Source of the DNA: Amblyornis subalaris
Lineage: Eukaryota; Chordata; Aves; Passeriformes; Ptilonorhynchidae
Direction: 5' to 3'
DNA length: 64,000 nucleotides
NCBI GenBank assembly: GCA_018881555.1
Contig: JACAXG010000007.1
Location: 11,575,235-11,639,234, forward strand
Shown here: positions 1 to 13,735 of the stretch, piece by piece
Layout: the number at the start of each line of letters is the position of its first letter
How positions within the stretch are numbered: position 1 is the first letter of the stretch
Notes under the pieces: model-generated
Seen by the model: only the letters and a program-made list of their open reading frames with translations
What the model was told of the DNA's origin: nothing
The model's database searches: none
Program-made: the position numbers and the translations under genes

Positions 1-2011
1 GCTGACCTTTTTCTCCTCAAACTCAATATATTTAACAGAAANATTCGGGTTTGGATGGAGTTTCAGATATGTTAGAAGTGGAGAGTGAGGGAAAGGAGCC
101 AGGTAGTTCTATAGGAAGGAGAGCAGCATGCCAGTGGCCTCGTAGGGGAAGCGGCGAGGTTTGAGTGTGTGTTGTGCATCATGCTCAGCAGAAGCATGAC
201 TCCAACATGCCTTAGGTGAGTGTTGCTGTCTTAGTGTTGGGCTGTGTTCTNTTTCTTCTTCTCCTTTCTTAGTTTTTTGCATATTTTTAGAGGTCTCTTA
301 TCCCACCAAGAAAAAAAAANAATCTTCGAAAACTGTTACAAAACCAAATGAAATCTTTCTGGTTTAGTTATTAGACATATTTCTGAGCGGACAAATTTCA
401 CCATGGAAATTAGAATAATTTGCGAGCATTATGAGCATTTTATTATGATTATTTTTCAGTACCTAAAATATATCTTGCTACGAAAACTTCCATATTATGT
501 GTAAGTGAAAATTTAGCTTCCAGTTTGTTTCTTTAGTGGAGAAGACATCATTGTTCCAGAATGCATGAAATGTAAATGTTTTCCTGTTAATTGTAGGAGA
601 ACAATATTTCATCCATGTGGGTCCTACGACAGTAAATATCAAGTGTAGGCTTTAAGCATCTTGTACACTTAACAGATTTGAAAGCCATTAAGCATATGAA
701 CAAGAAGAAAATGGAGACAGAAGGCAAAAAATGCTGAAGGGAAAATCCTACTGAAAGCTCACAAAGCATTTTCAAGCTTACAGAAATGACCTGCTCCGTT
801 CCTGTTACACAGAAGTGTTAAAATGAGAGCAGGCGACCCCTTTCCCCCAAATCATTCATCTGTTATGTCTGCGATGTATTTAGACTGANTCCTTTCCCAG
901 ATGCTGTGGATCCGTCAGTTCCAGGGGAAATTAATGGGATTTTACCATTTGCTTTGNGGAAAAGAGGACTGGACTTTCTCCTGCTGTCTTTGGCAGGAAG
1001 GAGCGAGGAGCTTTCCTGTCTGCTCTCTTTAAATATTGTGTCTTTTTAAGCTTTTTTTGCCAGATAGCCTAATCTGTGTTCCTGCAATATACTATGTTGG
1101 AAAATTACAGAGGTTAATGTACAGCACTATGATACACAACCATAATGGTAGACTCTAATGTTTTTTAAATGGTAAACCAAAGGCATTTGTAATACGAGTT
1201 GTAGTGAATTGCCTGCAGTTCTTGCCAGAGATTAGTTTAGCATTGCTTTTAATATTTTATGCACTGAAGTTGTTTGCAAAGACTAAAAGCTTCACTNGCC
1301 TTGCACACTTGCGCTTCGTTCTGTCCCTGTACAAAGCACAACAGAACCACTCTCTTGCTGATGAATTGTATGGCAAGAAGTTTTATCAAATTACAGTTAT
1401 ACTGCCTTGGAAGGGTTTTTCTAGCAATCACTGAAGACTATATGAGATTTATGGTGTCATAACTGGGCCAGGTGGTTAGAAATGTAACCTTTTGTAATAT
1501 CACAGGTTGCATATTAATGTTTTAAATATCTAAACCACACATGAATGACATAGGACATTTTTACTTTAAATGTTACTGTAGAGATTTGACAGTACATAAT
1601 CCCATTAAAACAGAAGAGTGCAAGATAAAATGATCCATTTGCAATTATAATTATGCATATTGAGATTGACCATTCTTTAAAAAATTGGAAGTGCAAGGTT
1701 GAGAAGGGTGCTTGAGCAATCACTCTTTGTTGAAAGCATTGATGGAAGAATAAAAAATTTGAGGGGGATTGATTTGTCAGTAATCTGCATGAAAAAGTAT
1801 GGGAAGCATTTCTTTGGAANGTGAGGGGAAGGTAACCCTTTCGCTGTCATGGTTAGCTTTGCTTGGAGAGCCACCACAAAAAGACAGGATCAAAACCAGG
1901 AACAGCAAGTAACACTGTGAACTTGCCCTGCTCTTGACACTTGATAAATAAAGANTATTAGTTGATCAGCATAGTATTGGAGAGTCAGCACAGCCTCATG
2001 AGTGCTCCAGA
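1..2011. other. Noncoding DNA, probably intron
   Basis: No exon with paired splice sites and no recognisable repeat was found here. The sequence is AT-rich with short A runs (for example near 310). Open frames are short and two of them cross N bases. If the exon at 5563 is real, this stretch is part of the intron upstream of it. Confidence 0.5.
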
Positions 2012-2100
2012 GGAGGTGGGTTTTGTTCTAGCTCTGTCAGAGACATGCTTTTTGACCTTGAGCAACAATTTTTTTGTCTCCATGCCTTTCTTTCTGATAT
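2012..2100 (+). repeat. MIR/L2-like ancient SINE fragment
   Basis: The stretch reads GGTGGGTTTTGTTCTAGCTC, then a TGACCTTGAGCAA block, then a CTCCATGCCTTTC block. This follows the order of the MIR core: the region after the tRNA-like B box, then GCTCTGCCACT, TGTGACCTTGGGCAAG and CTCTGTGCCTCAGTTTCC. The match is from memory of the family consensus and is eroded, with a T-rich change in the middle. MIR/L2-derived pieces are known across amniotes, so this fits a bird genome. Confidence 0.55.
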
Positions 2101-5100
2101 TCCTTGATTGCCTTGTCTTCTTGGAGGATGAGCTCTTCAGGAGAGAGATTTCTTTGCATTGTGTTCTGTGAACAATGAAGTCTGAGCCTTGCCAAAGCCT
2201 CCAGGGGCATCTCTAACAGAAATTATAATTGTTAGCTTTAATCACTTTCATCAAAAGAGCTTGGTAATGGAGGATGGCAGTGTGGAGGATTTGGAGAAAT
2301 CTGTAGGGTGCATGTTAATTAAGTCACCACGGGTGAAGGTTGCTGACTTGGGTTTCGTTGGGCTGATGCAGAGATGCTGATGCCTGGGAGNACTGCGGTG
2401 CCACTCCATGTGGTTTTTCATCCCCAAAAGCACAACACTGGGTGCTCACTCCTCTGCTGCAACAGAGCCAGAAGCNAGGGGCTTGGTACATTTTAGCAAA
2501 CTCGTTTTTTTCAGAAGCCTCGTGCTGGTTGCCTAAAACTTTGTGTGCTTTTTTGTGGGGCCCTCTGTTGTGAGCATTTATGACTGAAGTTGGACTGCTT
2601 GGCTTTTTGCAGTGAAGACAGGTGCTTGAGGATGAGCCATCCTGTCTTGATGGATTCTCCTCCCAGCCTTTGCTGTTGCCAAACAGAAAGTGTTTATCAT
2701 TGCTCTCCTTATTAGCAGCTTCTGGTTTGGGATGGAGGTACAGCAGCATGCCAGTTTGTAAATTAATTGCCCTTCTAGTGGCATCTAGTGATGCAGAGCA
2801 ATGTGCCCTTGTCCTGTTTGGGTGGACGTATTCCTCACTATAGCAGAGGATTTGGANATATTTAGCTGCATGAACAGCAGCAGCCATGTTAGTAAAAGTG
2901 GGCTGTGTTGAAGTATCTACGTTATTCATTTAGCTGTAATCTTGGCAGGTAGAGCTCCAGGGTAATATGGGATGAAGCAAGGGAGAGAGGTGATTTCCCC
3001 TCTCCTTAGCATCCTAAGTGAAGCCATTTTCCAAATTGTCCAGGCAGAGTATGACTGGGGGAGAACTGAGCAAAGAACAACAAATGCTTTCTGACAAGCA
3101 CTGTAGGTTCGAGGGGGGAGCAGGTCGAGTGGTGTGGAGAGCAGTAAAAGATCAAAACAAGGTTCCCTTGCATAAAGGGCAGGAGCTGTACTGCTCTGAG
3201 TATTAGTAGGAGTCAGNGGTAAAGCAATGTCTCTTTCTTCGGTGTGTTTATTCTCTATTTTAGGGCTAATGCCAAATCCCTGTAGTTCCTGCAGTGCACC
3301 ACTACCAGTGAGTGTTGATTCTCTAACAAGTATTTTGCAAGATCTTTGCTCTTGCAGGAATCCCTGTATAGTTCTCTTCTTATTTTAATAAGAACAAGAA
3401 TTCCCCAATCTGCATTTGAAATCTGCATAGAAATAGCATATGGCAGAGGCCAACTCAAGGTTATACATTTGGCATTTGGGAAGGGAAGGCAAGAAAAATT
3501 TACCAGTCAGTACACTCACATTATGATAAAATAAAGGTGAGCTGGGAGAAGAGCATGTGCTGAATCCTAAAATGACACAGAAGAGCCGTAAACCACAGTA
3601 TGTTGTGCTATCTCTAGTCCTTTATGCTCCAAGCAGAAGTAAAATGTGGGGTATCGTAAATGGAACAAAGATCTTGTTTTAATTTTATTTAAAAAGCCAT
3701 TGCAAGGCANTGGGGTAACAAACATTAACTTCTTGAAACTAGGCAAACTACCATTTCTCTGCTCTGTACTGCTCCCATCAAATAAGAATTATTCTNCAAA
3801 AGCTTCTTGGAATCAGGTAAGGGTTTTTCTATAAAACACAAGTGGAGTAGTCTAAACAAATGGCATTTTTCCTAGAAATAAAGTATCTGGATGCCCTTAT
3901 GAGGTGTTGCCTGGTCTGCTCTACACTTGTAAAAGTGGTTTTTCCTACTGAAACTGTGTATATTTGGTCAAAATCCAAGGCTAAAATGGGTAGTCTCTAT
4001 ATCTAGAGGCTTTTTAATTTGTACAGTGAGGAATAATAACTGGCCTTACCCTGAGTTTGCCTGTAAATTCTTAGATGATCCAAAGCCTGTTTATTGCTTA
4101 CAGAGGCAATTTTGCTGACAGGCAACCTGGAATAGGTCTCTTTTTCTTCCAGAGCATCCATACTTGCCNATTACAAAGAAATCACTCAAAAAGCAGCATG
4201 CATGCTGGACTCTCAAGCCTTGTTCTAAGTTTTAATTTACTTGTCTGACTTCCAAGGTTACTGAATGCAAGCAATTGCTTCTTCAGTACATAAATAAAAT
4301 GAATTATGCGTTAGGGACCAACGCCTCAGCCTCGTTCTTTTCATGCTCTCCGGGGAGGACCTGCTGAGGAGTGCTTATAGCTGGGGTGCAACTTTCTTTT
4401 TTTGCCATTGGAAATTAAAGTAAGACCATTCTGGATTAGCTAAGATGTGAAACTGGAGCCNTAGGACCACTTTTTTTTTTGGTCTGAAACTTTCTGAAGG
4501 TGTCAGATGGTCCAGGGTGTGGGACCATGGCTGTGCTACAGCCCTGGTTGGGAAAGGCTTGGGGACCCACTGCTGCCGTTGGAACCACTGGCCCCAGTTT
4601 AACAATAGATCCTATTTTAACCAGGCTTTAAAGTTTCATCATTTTAATATGCTTTTTACAAATGACATGACCTGTGTTCTCCCCTACAGGTTGTAGAAAA
4701 TGAGCTGGGCTTGTAGTTAATGTTGGAAACAAAACTCAGGCGGCAGGACTCATTGCTGTTTCCCTTGCCTGGGCTTTTAATTTTACTTTCTAATTGTTTC
4801 ATTGGGATGAGATGAGGTCCTGGGGTCCTGTGCCATCCAGTTTGACTCTGACAAGACTGATTCTCACTGAAGTTTCATCTGCAGCAATCCCAGCTGTGAG
4901 GAGCAATTTTTCATGTGTAATTAATCGTAATAAAACCAACACTTCCAGAAGGCTGACCTGGATCCATCCGTTTCATGGTTTTGTCAATTAATGTAATATT
5001 TAGCATCCAGCACTGTAATTAGAAGAAAATACTGAAGATGTAAAGGGACAGAGAAATTTTAAGCTGTAGCTGCTGAGGAAAAAGAATCGCTATCCTTGCA

Positions 5101-5562
5101 GTCATAATTTATTTTGCCTTCTTTTCAAACTAGATGTGTCTTTATTATTTTGATGCAGCAACCNATAAAAACCTCTGATAAATTGTCTAGTATAACAATA
5201 GTTTATCCAGATCACCTTAGAGTCTGTTATGGTGAAGAGAGACTCATGTACCTGCATGTGTGTTTGATAACTACTTGTATATCTAAGGGGGGTTTTTTAT
5301 TATTGGCAGTAATAATGTCCACAGATTTTTCATCTGACCATTATGGNTTAGGTGTTAGTACTGTCTTCCCATACAGAGATGTGCTTCATAGAGATTAAAA
5401 ATTCTTTCAGGCTTTTCAAANTAAGATCTGTTGACCAAAACCAGTTGTTCATTGCTGTATTGTCTGGTAAATGCATAGCAGAAAGTTCATGAGTGCCTAA
5501 TAAGTCCTCAGAGGCAAGTTATAAACATTTTTTAATTGTTTTCTTTGTCTCTTTGTTTCCAG
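2101..5562. other. Noncoding DNA, probably intron upstream of the exon at 5563
   Basis: No splice-supported exon was seen. A long open frame on the - strand (2324-2929, 201 residues, four ambiguous bases) has no recognisable domain, repeated pattern or splice context and is taken as chance. A T10 run lies near 4471-4480. The last 35 bases are the polypyrimidine tract and AG acceptor of the next feature. Confidence 0.45.
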
Positions 5563-5629
5563 AAATGTTGAATACAGTACTCTGCAAAAACTAGCGTGTG
5601 GATTTCTAGCACCTGAAGAACAAGAAAAG
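5563..5629 (+). CDS. Internal coding exon of an unidentified gene (67 bp)
   Basis: A strong 3' splice site precedes it: a tract rich in C and T from about 5541 to 5560, then AG at 5561-5562. A good 5' splice site follows: AAAAG, then GTAATT at 5630. Only one of the three forward frames is open. In it the first base completes a codon begun in the previous exon, followed by 22 complete codons, so the exon enters in phase 2 and leaves in phase 0. The peptide starts NVEYSTLQKLA and ends APEEQEK. It is hydrophilic and ends in an acidic/lysine-rich stretch, as in a soluble or helical segment. I do not recognise the protein family and give no symbol. The neighbours are long noncoding stretches on both sides, so the gene must have large introns. 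Splice signals and frame are seen directly; that it is coding is inferred from them. A chance coincidence of both sites around an open 67-mer is possible but less likely. Confidence 0.68.
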
Positions 5630-6778
5630 GTAATTACCGGACCATATAGTCTAGCTTCATTTGTTTGCTGTGCTAAAATATTTAGACCTGATCATGTTGC
5701 ATGAGCCTCCAGCACCGTCCCTGCATATGGGTTTTGTGTATTTCCAGTTACGCAGGAGCGGTTGTTTCTGGAGAATATTCCTTTATGTAAAGGGAACAGG
5801 GGAACAAAAGCACCAGAGCATGAAAATGCTGAAGCAAATGGTAGNGAAGAGCATACCGTGAATTTTTTCGGTGCATGCAGATGTAGAAAGGGTAAAAGAG
5901 GGGAAAAAGAAAATCTAGGTTTAAATGTGCCGATGGAAAAAGGGCTGCAGACNTCTCTGTGTTTGCAAGGCTGCCTAGTGCAGCCTTGCAGCCTGCTGGG
6001 CAAGTGTCGAAGGAGGCTTGGTGTTCATCAGTGTTACAGCAGCCTCCTCATGTTTCTGCGACCGAGTAACTTGTGGGGTGGTGCACCCTGCGCCAGAGGT
6101 TGTGAGCTCTCTGCTGCCTGCAAGCCTGCCTCTTGCAATCAAGTTTCTTGATCCTCTTGGGTCGTGACATTTTGTTTGGGCAACGCGGCTCGGCAGGGCT
6201 GTGGCTCAGTTGCTGGTGTTAAACAAAATGCTGTTCATCAAACTTTCATGAGACACTTTGCCGGGGGCTGCATCTTGAAAGAGTAGGCTCCAAGAAGCAG
6301 TGAGAAAAGCTGTGCTGCTCCATACTGCTGCCGTCTCCTGTATTTCCTTCTGCCTTCTTTCCAAGGCTGAGAGGTGAGCACCCCTACAGGGCCTCGAGTA
6401 GTTTTGCGTTTTCCTCTTTCCTTTCTGGAGGCAAGTGGTGTAAAAGCTGGACAAGGAAGGCATGATGGCCATGTTGGAGAGTGGGTGGTCCTGCTTCAAC
6501 TGGTACATGCTTTCAGCTGTATGATGCTCTAGAGGAGGGATCAGGAACCCACCTTTACCTCAAGCCTGTGTAGGGCTTCATTATTACTGGGGTTAAGCTA
6601 GAGGAATCTACATGNGCTGAGCCTTTCAGTAAGTTTTTGTAATAACTAGTACAATGACCTAAAAGTAAGAAGAGACGCAGGTAGATACCAGTATGAAGAG
6701 GAATATATAACGTGAAGGTCTGTAAATTTGAGTATAGCTCAGCAAGCATAGTGAGATTTAAAAACATGGATGTGAAAA

Positions 6779-6794
6779 GAGAGAGAGAGAGAGA
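6779..6794. repeat. (GA)8 microsatellite
   Basis: Eight uninterrupted GA units, preceded by AAAA and followed by TAG. Short dinucleotide repeats like this are common in introns and may vary in length between individuals. Confidence 0.9.
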
Positions 6795-9700
6795 TAGCAG
6801 ATGTTGCCAGGGTCAGGAAACTTTTTGTGTGAACACATGACATGTTTTTACGAGACACTTCATTTCTTTGCTTGGATTTGAAAAATGCATGTGAGTGACA
6901 TCTTGTGTTCACTACATCTGCAGTGCCATACTGCTGATAATTAGCACGTGCATTTTAGAGGCAGTATGAAGCCAAGATGACAAACACAGACAAATCATAG
7001 GGTGAAACAATTCTGTCTTCCCCATGTATCATCATTACAATTTGCTGAAAGTCCGTCTTCCCACCCTATAAATGGGAGTGGCATCTCAAAAAGCATGTTG
7101 AAAAACACTGAAAGGGCCTAAATTTGCAACTTGTGTGTGACTTCCGTATTTTTTTCATGGTGGTCCCTGCATTCATCAATTTAGTGCAAAATTATGACAG
7201 GAGAGGAAAGAGAGCAGACAGAAGAAGAAGCTCTTAGAGCAACTAAATGCTTGATTAAAGTGCATTACAGTTTTAGGGAACCACATTCTCCTGTAGTTTG
7301 GGCTGAACTACCTTCCACATGCTAACAAATGGGATTCATTTTGTTGGATACTTCCATTTGGATTTGCACTGTCATTCANAACTCTGTAAAGCTTTCTGTC
7401 ACCATCACCAGTTCATTTCTCTGCTGTGGGGTTGTCATGTTTGGGCACTTGACACGTACGGGAGATGTTGGATAACTTTACTGGGAATCAGACAATTCAA
7501 TACTCTTAAGTCTGTTNATCCATGTCAAAAAGAAAGATTGAAAAATCAGATTTATTTAAAATAATGAATTTCCCAAGGGGGGAATAATGGAAAGGTGGTG
7601 CAGATTACAGTATGACATGATGTGTTGGCAAAGAGGAAGACTGTGCCACNCGTTGAGTTTCACTGGTATTTCACTGCTCTTTTATAAAAAGGTGAAATAT
7701 TAATCTAAGTTATCTGTGCAATTTAAAATTATCTCTACAAGTTCAGTCCTTTATGTTTATTTATGCTGTTGGTACAGTTGTAAAGAGATTTTTTTTTTAA
7801 AAAGCAGTATTTCTTTTTGCAAGTAAGAGATTAAAAACATGCCCAAATTCATCATGGCTGTGTGCTTTCCAAGGCCTTGAAACACAACTACCTGNACTTT
7901 TGCACTGTGGTTCAAATGTGGGTTTCTTAAATGCTATAGATATTGTTTTAAAGTTTCACATAAGCGATATTGTAATAGGTAAGCGTATATATGTAGCAAA
8001 AAAAATGGCCACTCATGTTGTTATATTTGATCTCTTGTTCTGTGATGTCAGGTAGTTGCACACAATTTCTTCTCATGCTGGGAACGGGATCCCACAAAGT
8101 AATTTAGCTCTGTCAGCTGTGTGAGCAGAACAACCATGAGCTCTTTCNTTCCTCCAGACTGCAGGGGTGTGCTTTTATTTGGTGCTGCATGGCACTAGGT
8201 TGTAAAGCTTGGGCTAGGGACGTATCAGATGTATTTCATTGCGCTGAAGACACAGTAGCTGCTCTGCGCATGGGCCAGCCGCTAGGAAAGGCTTTGCCCC
8301 ATCTTATGGAGGCGGTGACCTTGATGGGGATGTTCACCCCTCTGCAATGGGGGCTTTTGGCAGATGGAGTGAATTTCATGCTGTGCTCCTGTCAGCATCA
8401 GTGAGCAGGGTCCAAAGCTTCAGAAATTGAGACTGTGCTTTTATTTCCTGCGTGGCCAGACTGAAGGAAGAAATCCCAAGGCTCAAGGGCATGAGAAGTG
8501 CTCTCTTCTTTTGTTCTCTGTGTCTTTTTTTTTTTCTTTTTTTAACTGGCTGGCCATGACATTAAGATTTCTAATTAATTTAGAAACCACAGGCANTTGA
8601 AGAGAGTGAGCAATGTAATAACTGGGCCATGGGGCAGAGTAAAAGCACATCAATTATTCAGGCAGTCGCTGCTGCTTATTCCCTTCCTGAAGCTGGGCTG
8701 GCTGTCAGCGTGTGTCAGTGATGCCGCTAATGCCCTTCAGAATTTACATGCATAAATAGTGGCCTTTTAAAATCTGCATGAGGATAACTTTAGTATTTCC
8801 AACGATAGCTTCCAGCGGCATGCTCTGTCTAGCGGGCGCCGTGGGCTCCAACCAGTGTTTTGGGTGCNTAGTTCAAAACTGGGATCTTGGCAGGCACATC
8901 CCCCAGAAGCCTGTGCTGTGGAGAAGAAGTCGCTCCTCAAAGAGGTTGAGGGGCAGCCCAAGCTATGCAAAGAAAGAAACAGTCCTGCTTTAAAGTGCAG
9001 GTTGTGTNTGAGAGTGTTTTCTCTGGGCGAGCATCTCTTACAGTCAGTCGTCCTCTCCTTACACTTCTGTGGTGTCTCCAAAGCATGCACTGTGAGGATA
9101 CCATGGATGCCACTGGGNCTGGACCCAATGCAGTTGCTCTGCAGGTTTGAGGAACAGGAAGCATCATCCTCCTCCTCCTCACTGCTCTGGCTATTGCATG
9201 TCCTGCCCTTTTACTTAGCAGTTGGAAAGTTTGAAATAGAGGATGCTTTTCTCACTGCCAAGCATTCACAGGACAGCAGTGATTGTCTTACATGGGTGCA
9301 CGGCAAAGTCTCATGTTCTGGATNCCACAGGGAGCAACACTGATTCCTGCATTGAACCAGCACGGGGAATGAAAACTGGGGGACCTGTTGGATTTTTCTG
9401 CCTTGGACTACAAGCAGATGACGAAACCTTATTTTTCTGTCTGGTTGGCATGGTTATGCCTACTGCTGGAGGCAGCCACCTTGGTTTTTAAAAAGTGAAC
9501 TAATCTGTGAAGGCAATGCAATAAAATGAGCCTCGCTAATTATGTGTTGTGCCAGNGAAATGACCAGCTTGGGTTTGGAAAACGCTGGCTGTAATTAATG
9601 GTGAAAGGCTTTTTCTCTCATGTGTGTAGCCATTATGAATCACTTCTCCCCATGGAAACTTTTAAATCTGTCTCACTGGGGAGCCTGAGACGGAACAGGT

Positions 9701-12700
9701 AAAANGGATTTGCTTTAATAGCTGCAGTTGTAACTTAAACACTTGAAATGATATTAAGCATCTTTCTCCATTAGCATTTCATGTTGATCCTGATGATATA
9801 CCAGCCGAGGCTAAGACAGGATCAACGTTCATTAAATAGAAGAAACTAAACTCTGTAGACAAATGCTTTGGCTAAATGGGGCCTTCATTGCACTGAGAAC
9901 AAGAATGCAATTAGCTGAAATGTTTGTTTACAAAATCTAATTCCTGGGGAGTATCTTCTCAGATTGCCGCTTACATCTCCTGGGCTGGTTTTGTTGCCAA
10001 GGCTTGCAGGTTAGTGGATTTTGCNAAGCTGGGTTGTACCATGTATATAACAGATGGGTCGAACTTTGCGTGGTGAAGCTGAACCCAAGTCAAGAGCAGG
10101 GGTTAAGCTGCAGGTGTGCCGGAGTTTATCTGCGCATTCCTCGCATTTATTTTACAGTTTGCAGTTAAGTGCAATTAATAATAATTATGAGATGTTCCAG
10201 ATATTAAACAGTGTAGGCTGAAGAGAGGTTTGAAACTGTGCAGTGCTGAGTGCTGTTACTGCTGTCCTCCTGGCCCAGGGCAGTCACCGATGGGTTCTGG
10301 CTGGGTGAGGATGCATCTCTGCCAGGATACCTGCAATGAAGAGCCTTGTTGTCCTGGTTGGCTGAGGAACACGGACACGCTCAGGAGGTGATTTCGCCCA
10401 TCCGCAATGCGAGTCGTGCTCTGGAAANGCTGCTTCTCTTCGGGTTACGGAAACAGGCGAGGGGAAGCACAGCTGCTGCCGTCCAGTATCAGAGTAGATT
10501 TGTCACTGAGTAGGGTTTGTGGAGGGTGAAGGATCAGGCATTTTGAGCCTGTGTTGATACCAGCAAAACAGCACCATATGAATTGTAAGCATGCAATAAA
10601 ACATTGCNCTGCACGCTTGGATGTGGTGTGGCAGTATTTGTTAGCTCTTCTTTTTTTAGTCTGTGTGGTGGCTTTGCTTTTCTTGCAATTATTTCTTGTG
10701 GCTTCCTTGCAACTGAATAGTGTCTGCGCTTACCCATCAGGTGACAATGGGTGAGTAGGCATTTCCTGGACGCATTTGCCTCGTGTATCTGGTGGCAAAC
10801 ATGAAACAGTTACCAGAATAATACATTTTCCTCCCCATTTGCTGAATACAGNATATTAATAAAATAGTCAGTATAATCTGTTTGGCGATGGCTTACAGTC
10901 ATGTTAAATGATGGGGAACAGACTAATGAAGGCCATCCTGTTGATGGATAAGGGCTACAATTTACCAACCTTGCAATAATTGAAGTAAAACAAAGTTGCT
11001 TTTGCCTAATGTGCGGAGTGGTAGGTGATGCACAGGTGTGGCCGTGTAGGTTGTACCCAGTAGAGCAACAAAGCGAGGGGGTGAGCTCTGGCCCTCTGTG
11101 GGAGTTCCAGTTGGGATGGGACTGCTGCAGATGCTCCTTACGTGGTTGCAAGAGGTAAAGTCTCAAAGTCTTTCAGATGTCTTAGCCACGACTTGCTAAC
11201 AGGCTCGTTGCAGTGTTGTGGGTCTTGCTGCCTCCNCCCGTGCATATGATGCTCCCTGGCAGCGCTTCTCCTTCAGGCAGCGAGAAGGGAATTGCAGGAG
11301 TCGATGNAGGGGCTTGCTCCTTGAGAGGCACTGCTCAGGAGATCCCTTGGGAGTCTATGCTAATACAGCATTTAAAACACTGCTTTTTCGGTGTCAGCAC
11401 TGGAAATGACAAATGCTTTGCTTAATTTGAGAGAAGTGTGCCTGATATTACATGCTTATATATGCCTGAGAGTCTATTCTCAAGACAGTACATGGGCCTA
11501 TCTCCTATGAAAGCTAATTGCACTATTAGGAAAAGATCCTGCTAACTTAATAAGATACATTTATTTGTGTCTTAGAGGATTTTTTTTCCGAAGTGAAAGA
11601 AATCCTGAANGGTGCCAAATTTTATTGGAAGTGTATTGTTCTTTGCTGTCCCTTCCTCTCTCCCCATGTCAAAACTGTTCTGGAAATTGAAAATATTTCA
11701 TAAGTTCAAGGCACACCAATGTAATTGAAGGCAGGCAGCACTTAAGAGAGCTGAAGGGGAATTCATCATGCAGATGACTTGAGGCTGATTTTTTTTCAAG
11801 CGGGANAGTCAGTAGGAAGCAGCATTGCTGACAGAGCTGTGTGCATTAGAGGTATAGAAAACTCAGGTGAACAGAAAGAACCATGGCCAAGGTATGTCCC
11901 TTTGACCCTGCTCTGATGTGACTTTAGCACCACCACAGATCAAAGCTGTCAAGAATCTGGGGCAGATGAAGAGATTTATTACCTGGGCCTGCCTTGGGGT
12001 GGAGGACAGGACTTGAGTCCTGGGTGACTGCATCTTTCCCTTCCCCAGAAACCCCCTCCTCTTGGCATCCCACAAAGCAGATCATCTTTGTCTCCTCTGC
12101 ACTTCCACAGACAGTTACACTGTTAAGAACTGGGCATTGAGATTTTGTGCCAGCATGATTTGACTTAAGTCTAATTAAGACAAAAGTTTTAAGAGGTCTC
12201 TCCCCTCCCTCTCATGCAAAGTACACTAGAGAGTCTAAATGCNCTGTAGCTGGCTTGGAGACCTTTCCCTGTGGTTTATTGCTTTGCTTTTATTGATGGG
12301 CTGTGTTTGCTTTCACACAAACTGATTCATTTGAACCAAGTGATTTGTTTCGCAGAAGTTGTTTGCTTAAGGATGAAGGCTGAATTAAGGGGGTTTTATG
12401 GGGTAGAGACTTTATTTCCACAGACTTCTTCAGATCTCAGTTCCACTCCCTGCAAAGTTTGTACAGACCCAGATAAAGTGGCCTGTGGCCAAGCTGGAAA
12501 GATGCAATGTGCCAAGTAGCTGTAGGGAGAGCAGGAGGATATGTTAAATTACAGAGAGCTTTTGAAAATTTTAGAATGTCCTGCAGAAGCAAAANGATGG
12601 ACCTTGTAAAAAATGTAAGATGATCTGATTCTGCTTTTTAATTTCCAAAAATAAGAACAAAATTGTAACAATCAATCCAATTTTATTAAAATATGAAGAT

Positions 12701-13229
12701 ATGCTAAGTACAGCATTAGATATGTATTTTTTCCACTATAAATACCCCTCCAAGGAATCATTCTATTTTTAAGATGAACTTGGTATTATGATAATGTAAA
12801 AGAAGTCTATAATTTATAATTCCAATTGGAGGTGAAGAAATTTAACATGTCAGCTTCTCTATTCATTACTCCAGCAGTCAAGACTAACAGACTGTTCCTT
12901 CACCTTTGCTGTCAATCATTTAGATAGACCAATTATGGATTTGGTTAAAANATATATATATCAAAAGAGAAAATGCCGCAGAAGAAGGTTCAACATACTA
13001 ATTTTTTTAAAAAAACCCCAACTCGTCTGTAAGAGTACCTTTAGTCCTACACTGCATGAGCTTCATGGCCAAAACTCCCCAACTATTACTCTGGTCTTTC
13101 TGGAGGGGCCATATGGACTAAATTGAGAAGTAGCTCTCCAGTGTTTGTGTGTTGGAAAAAAGTTGGTGACACCTGACANTCACTTCTTGTAGCATTTAGA
13201 AACACTCATTGCCTGGTAATTCTCTGGGG

Positions 13230-13242
13230 AAAAAAAAAAAAA
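13230..13242. repeat. A13 homopolymer tract
   Basis: Thirteen consecutive A residues followed by GGAGGAGG. No target-site duplication or element body was recognised next to it, so it is called a simple repeat and not a retroposon tail. Confidence 0.85.
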
Positions 13243-13704
13243 GGAGGAGGTAAGAGATAAAGTCCTTTATTGGTATTTAGGTCTTCATTGTGCAAAGCCA
13301 CGCATGGATGCTGGAAAAAAAAGTGCATTCTGTCTAGGTTGAGATCTCTATTAATTTTAAATGTTAGTTTTTGGAGTTTTGAGCCTTAAGGTCTCCAGTG
13401 CAGTGCTTCTTTAGCACTCAATTTAGAGGGGACTGCTTCCTTTAAAGATGGAGGAGATAATTGCATTGACCTCTGTTCTGTCAGTACTAAATATTCAATG
13501 TGCTCCAAAATAATTCTGCAGACCTGAAACTGGAAAATCAGATTCCTTATTGAGATGCATAAATATAGTCACAGGTCTCATAATCTTGTTTTAAAGCAGC
13601 AGCATTTCTTTTGGGTAAGTTTATTATGACAAAATATACATGGCCAAACTTAAATATAGTTAACCTAATATGATCAGACTGATTTGGAGCAGAGGTAGGT
13701 CAAC

Positions 13705-13735
13705 ACTAAGTGCTTTTGAAAATCTCATCCCAGCT
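13705..13735. repeat. Ancient sauropsid repeat fragment
   Basis: The run containing AGTGCTTTTGAAAATCTCAT followed by CCC matches a phrase that recurs in old interspersed repeats of birds, crocodiles and turtles. The fragment is short, and the family name and orientation cannot be fixed from sequence alone. Confidence 0.4.

Larger units (their letters stand above)
5630..13704. other. Noncoding DNA, probably intron downstream of the exon
   Basis: It begins with the donor GTAATT of the exon at 5563-5629. No further exon with convincing splice pairs was seen. Contents: a short GA repeat at 6779-6794, T- or A-rich runs near 7790 and 8528, and an A13 tract at 13230. The longest open frame (8855-9343, +) contains several ambiguous bases and no known motif. 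The block 12600-12850 is strongly AT-rich, but I could not assign it to a repeat. Confidence 0.5.

Noticed and set aside
2324..2929. 201-residue open frame on the - strand
   Set aside because: No domain, no splice context, contains ambiguous bases; the composition looks like ordinary noncoding DNA.
8855..9343. 162-residue open frame on the + strand
   Set aside because: Several ambiguous bases, overlapping open frames on the other strand, no recognisable motif.
10705..10750. Possible microexon ending at CAATGG/GTGAGT
   Set aside because: The donor is good, but the acceptor is weak and the segment would be about 31 bases; nothing supports coding.
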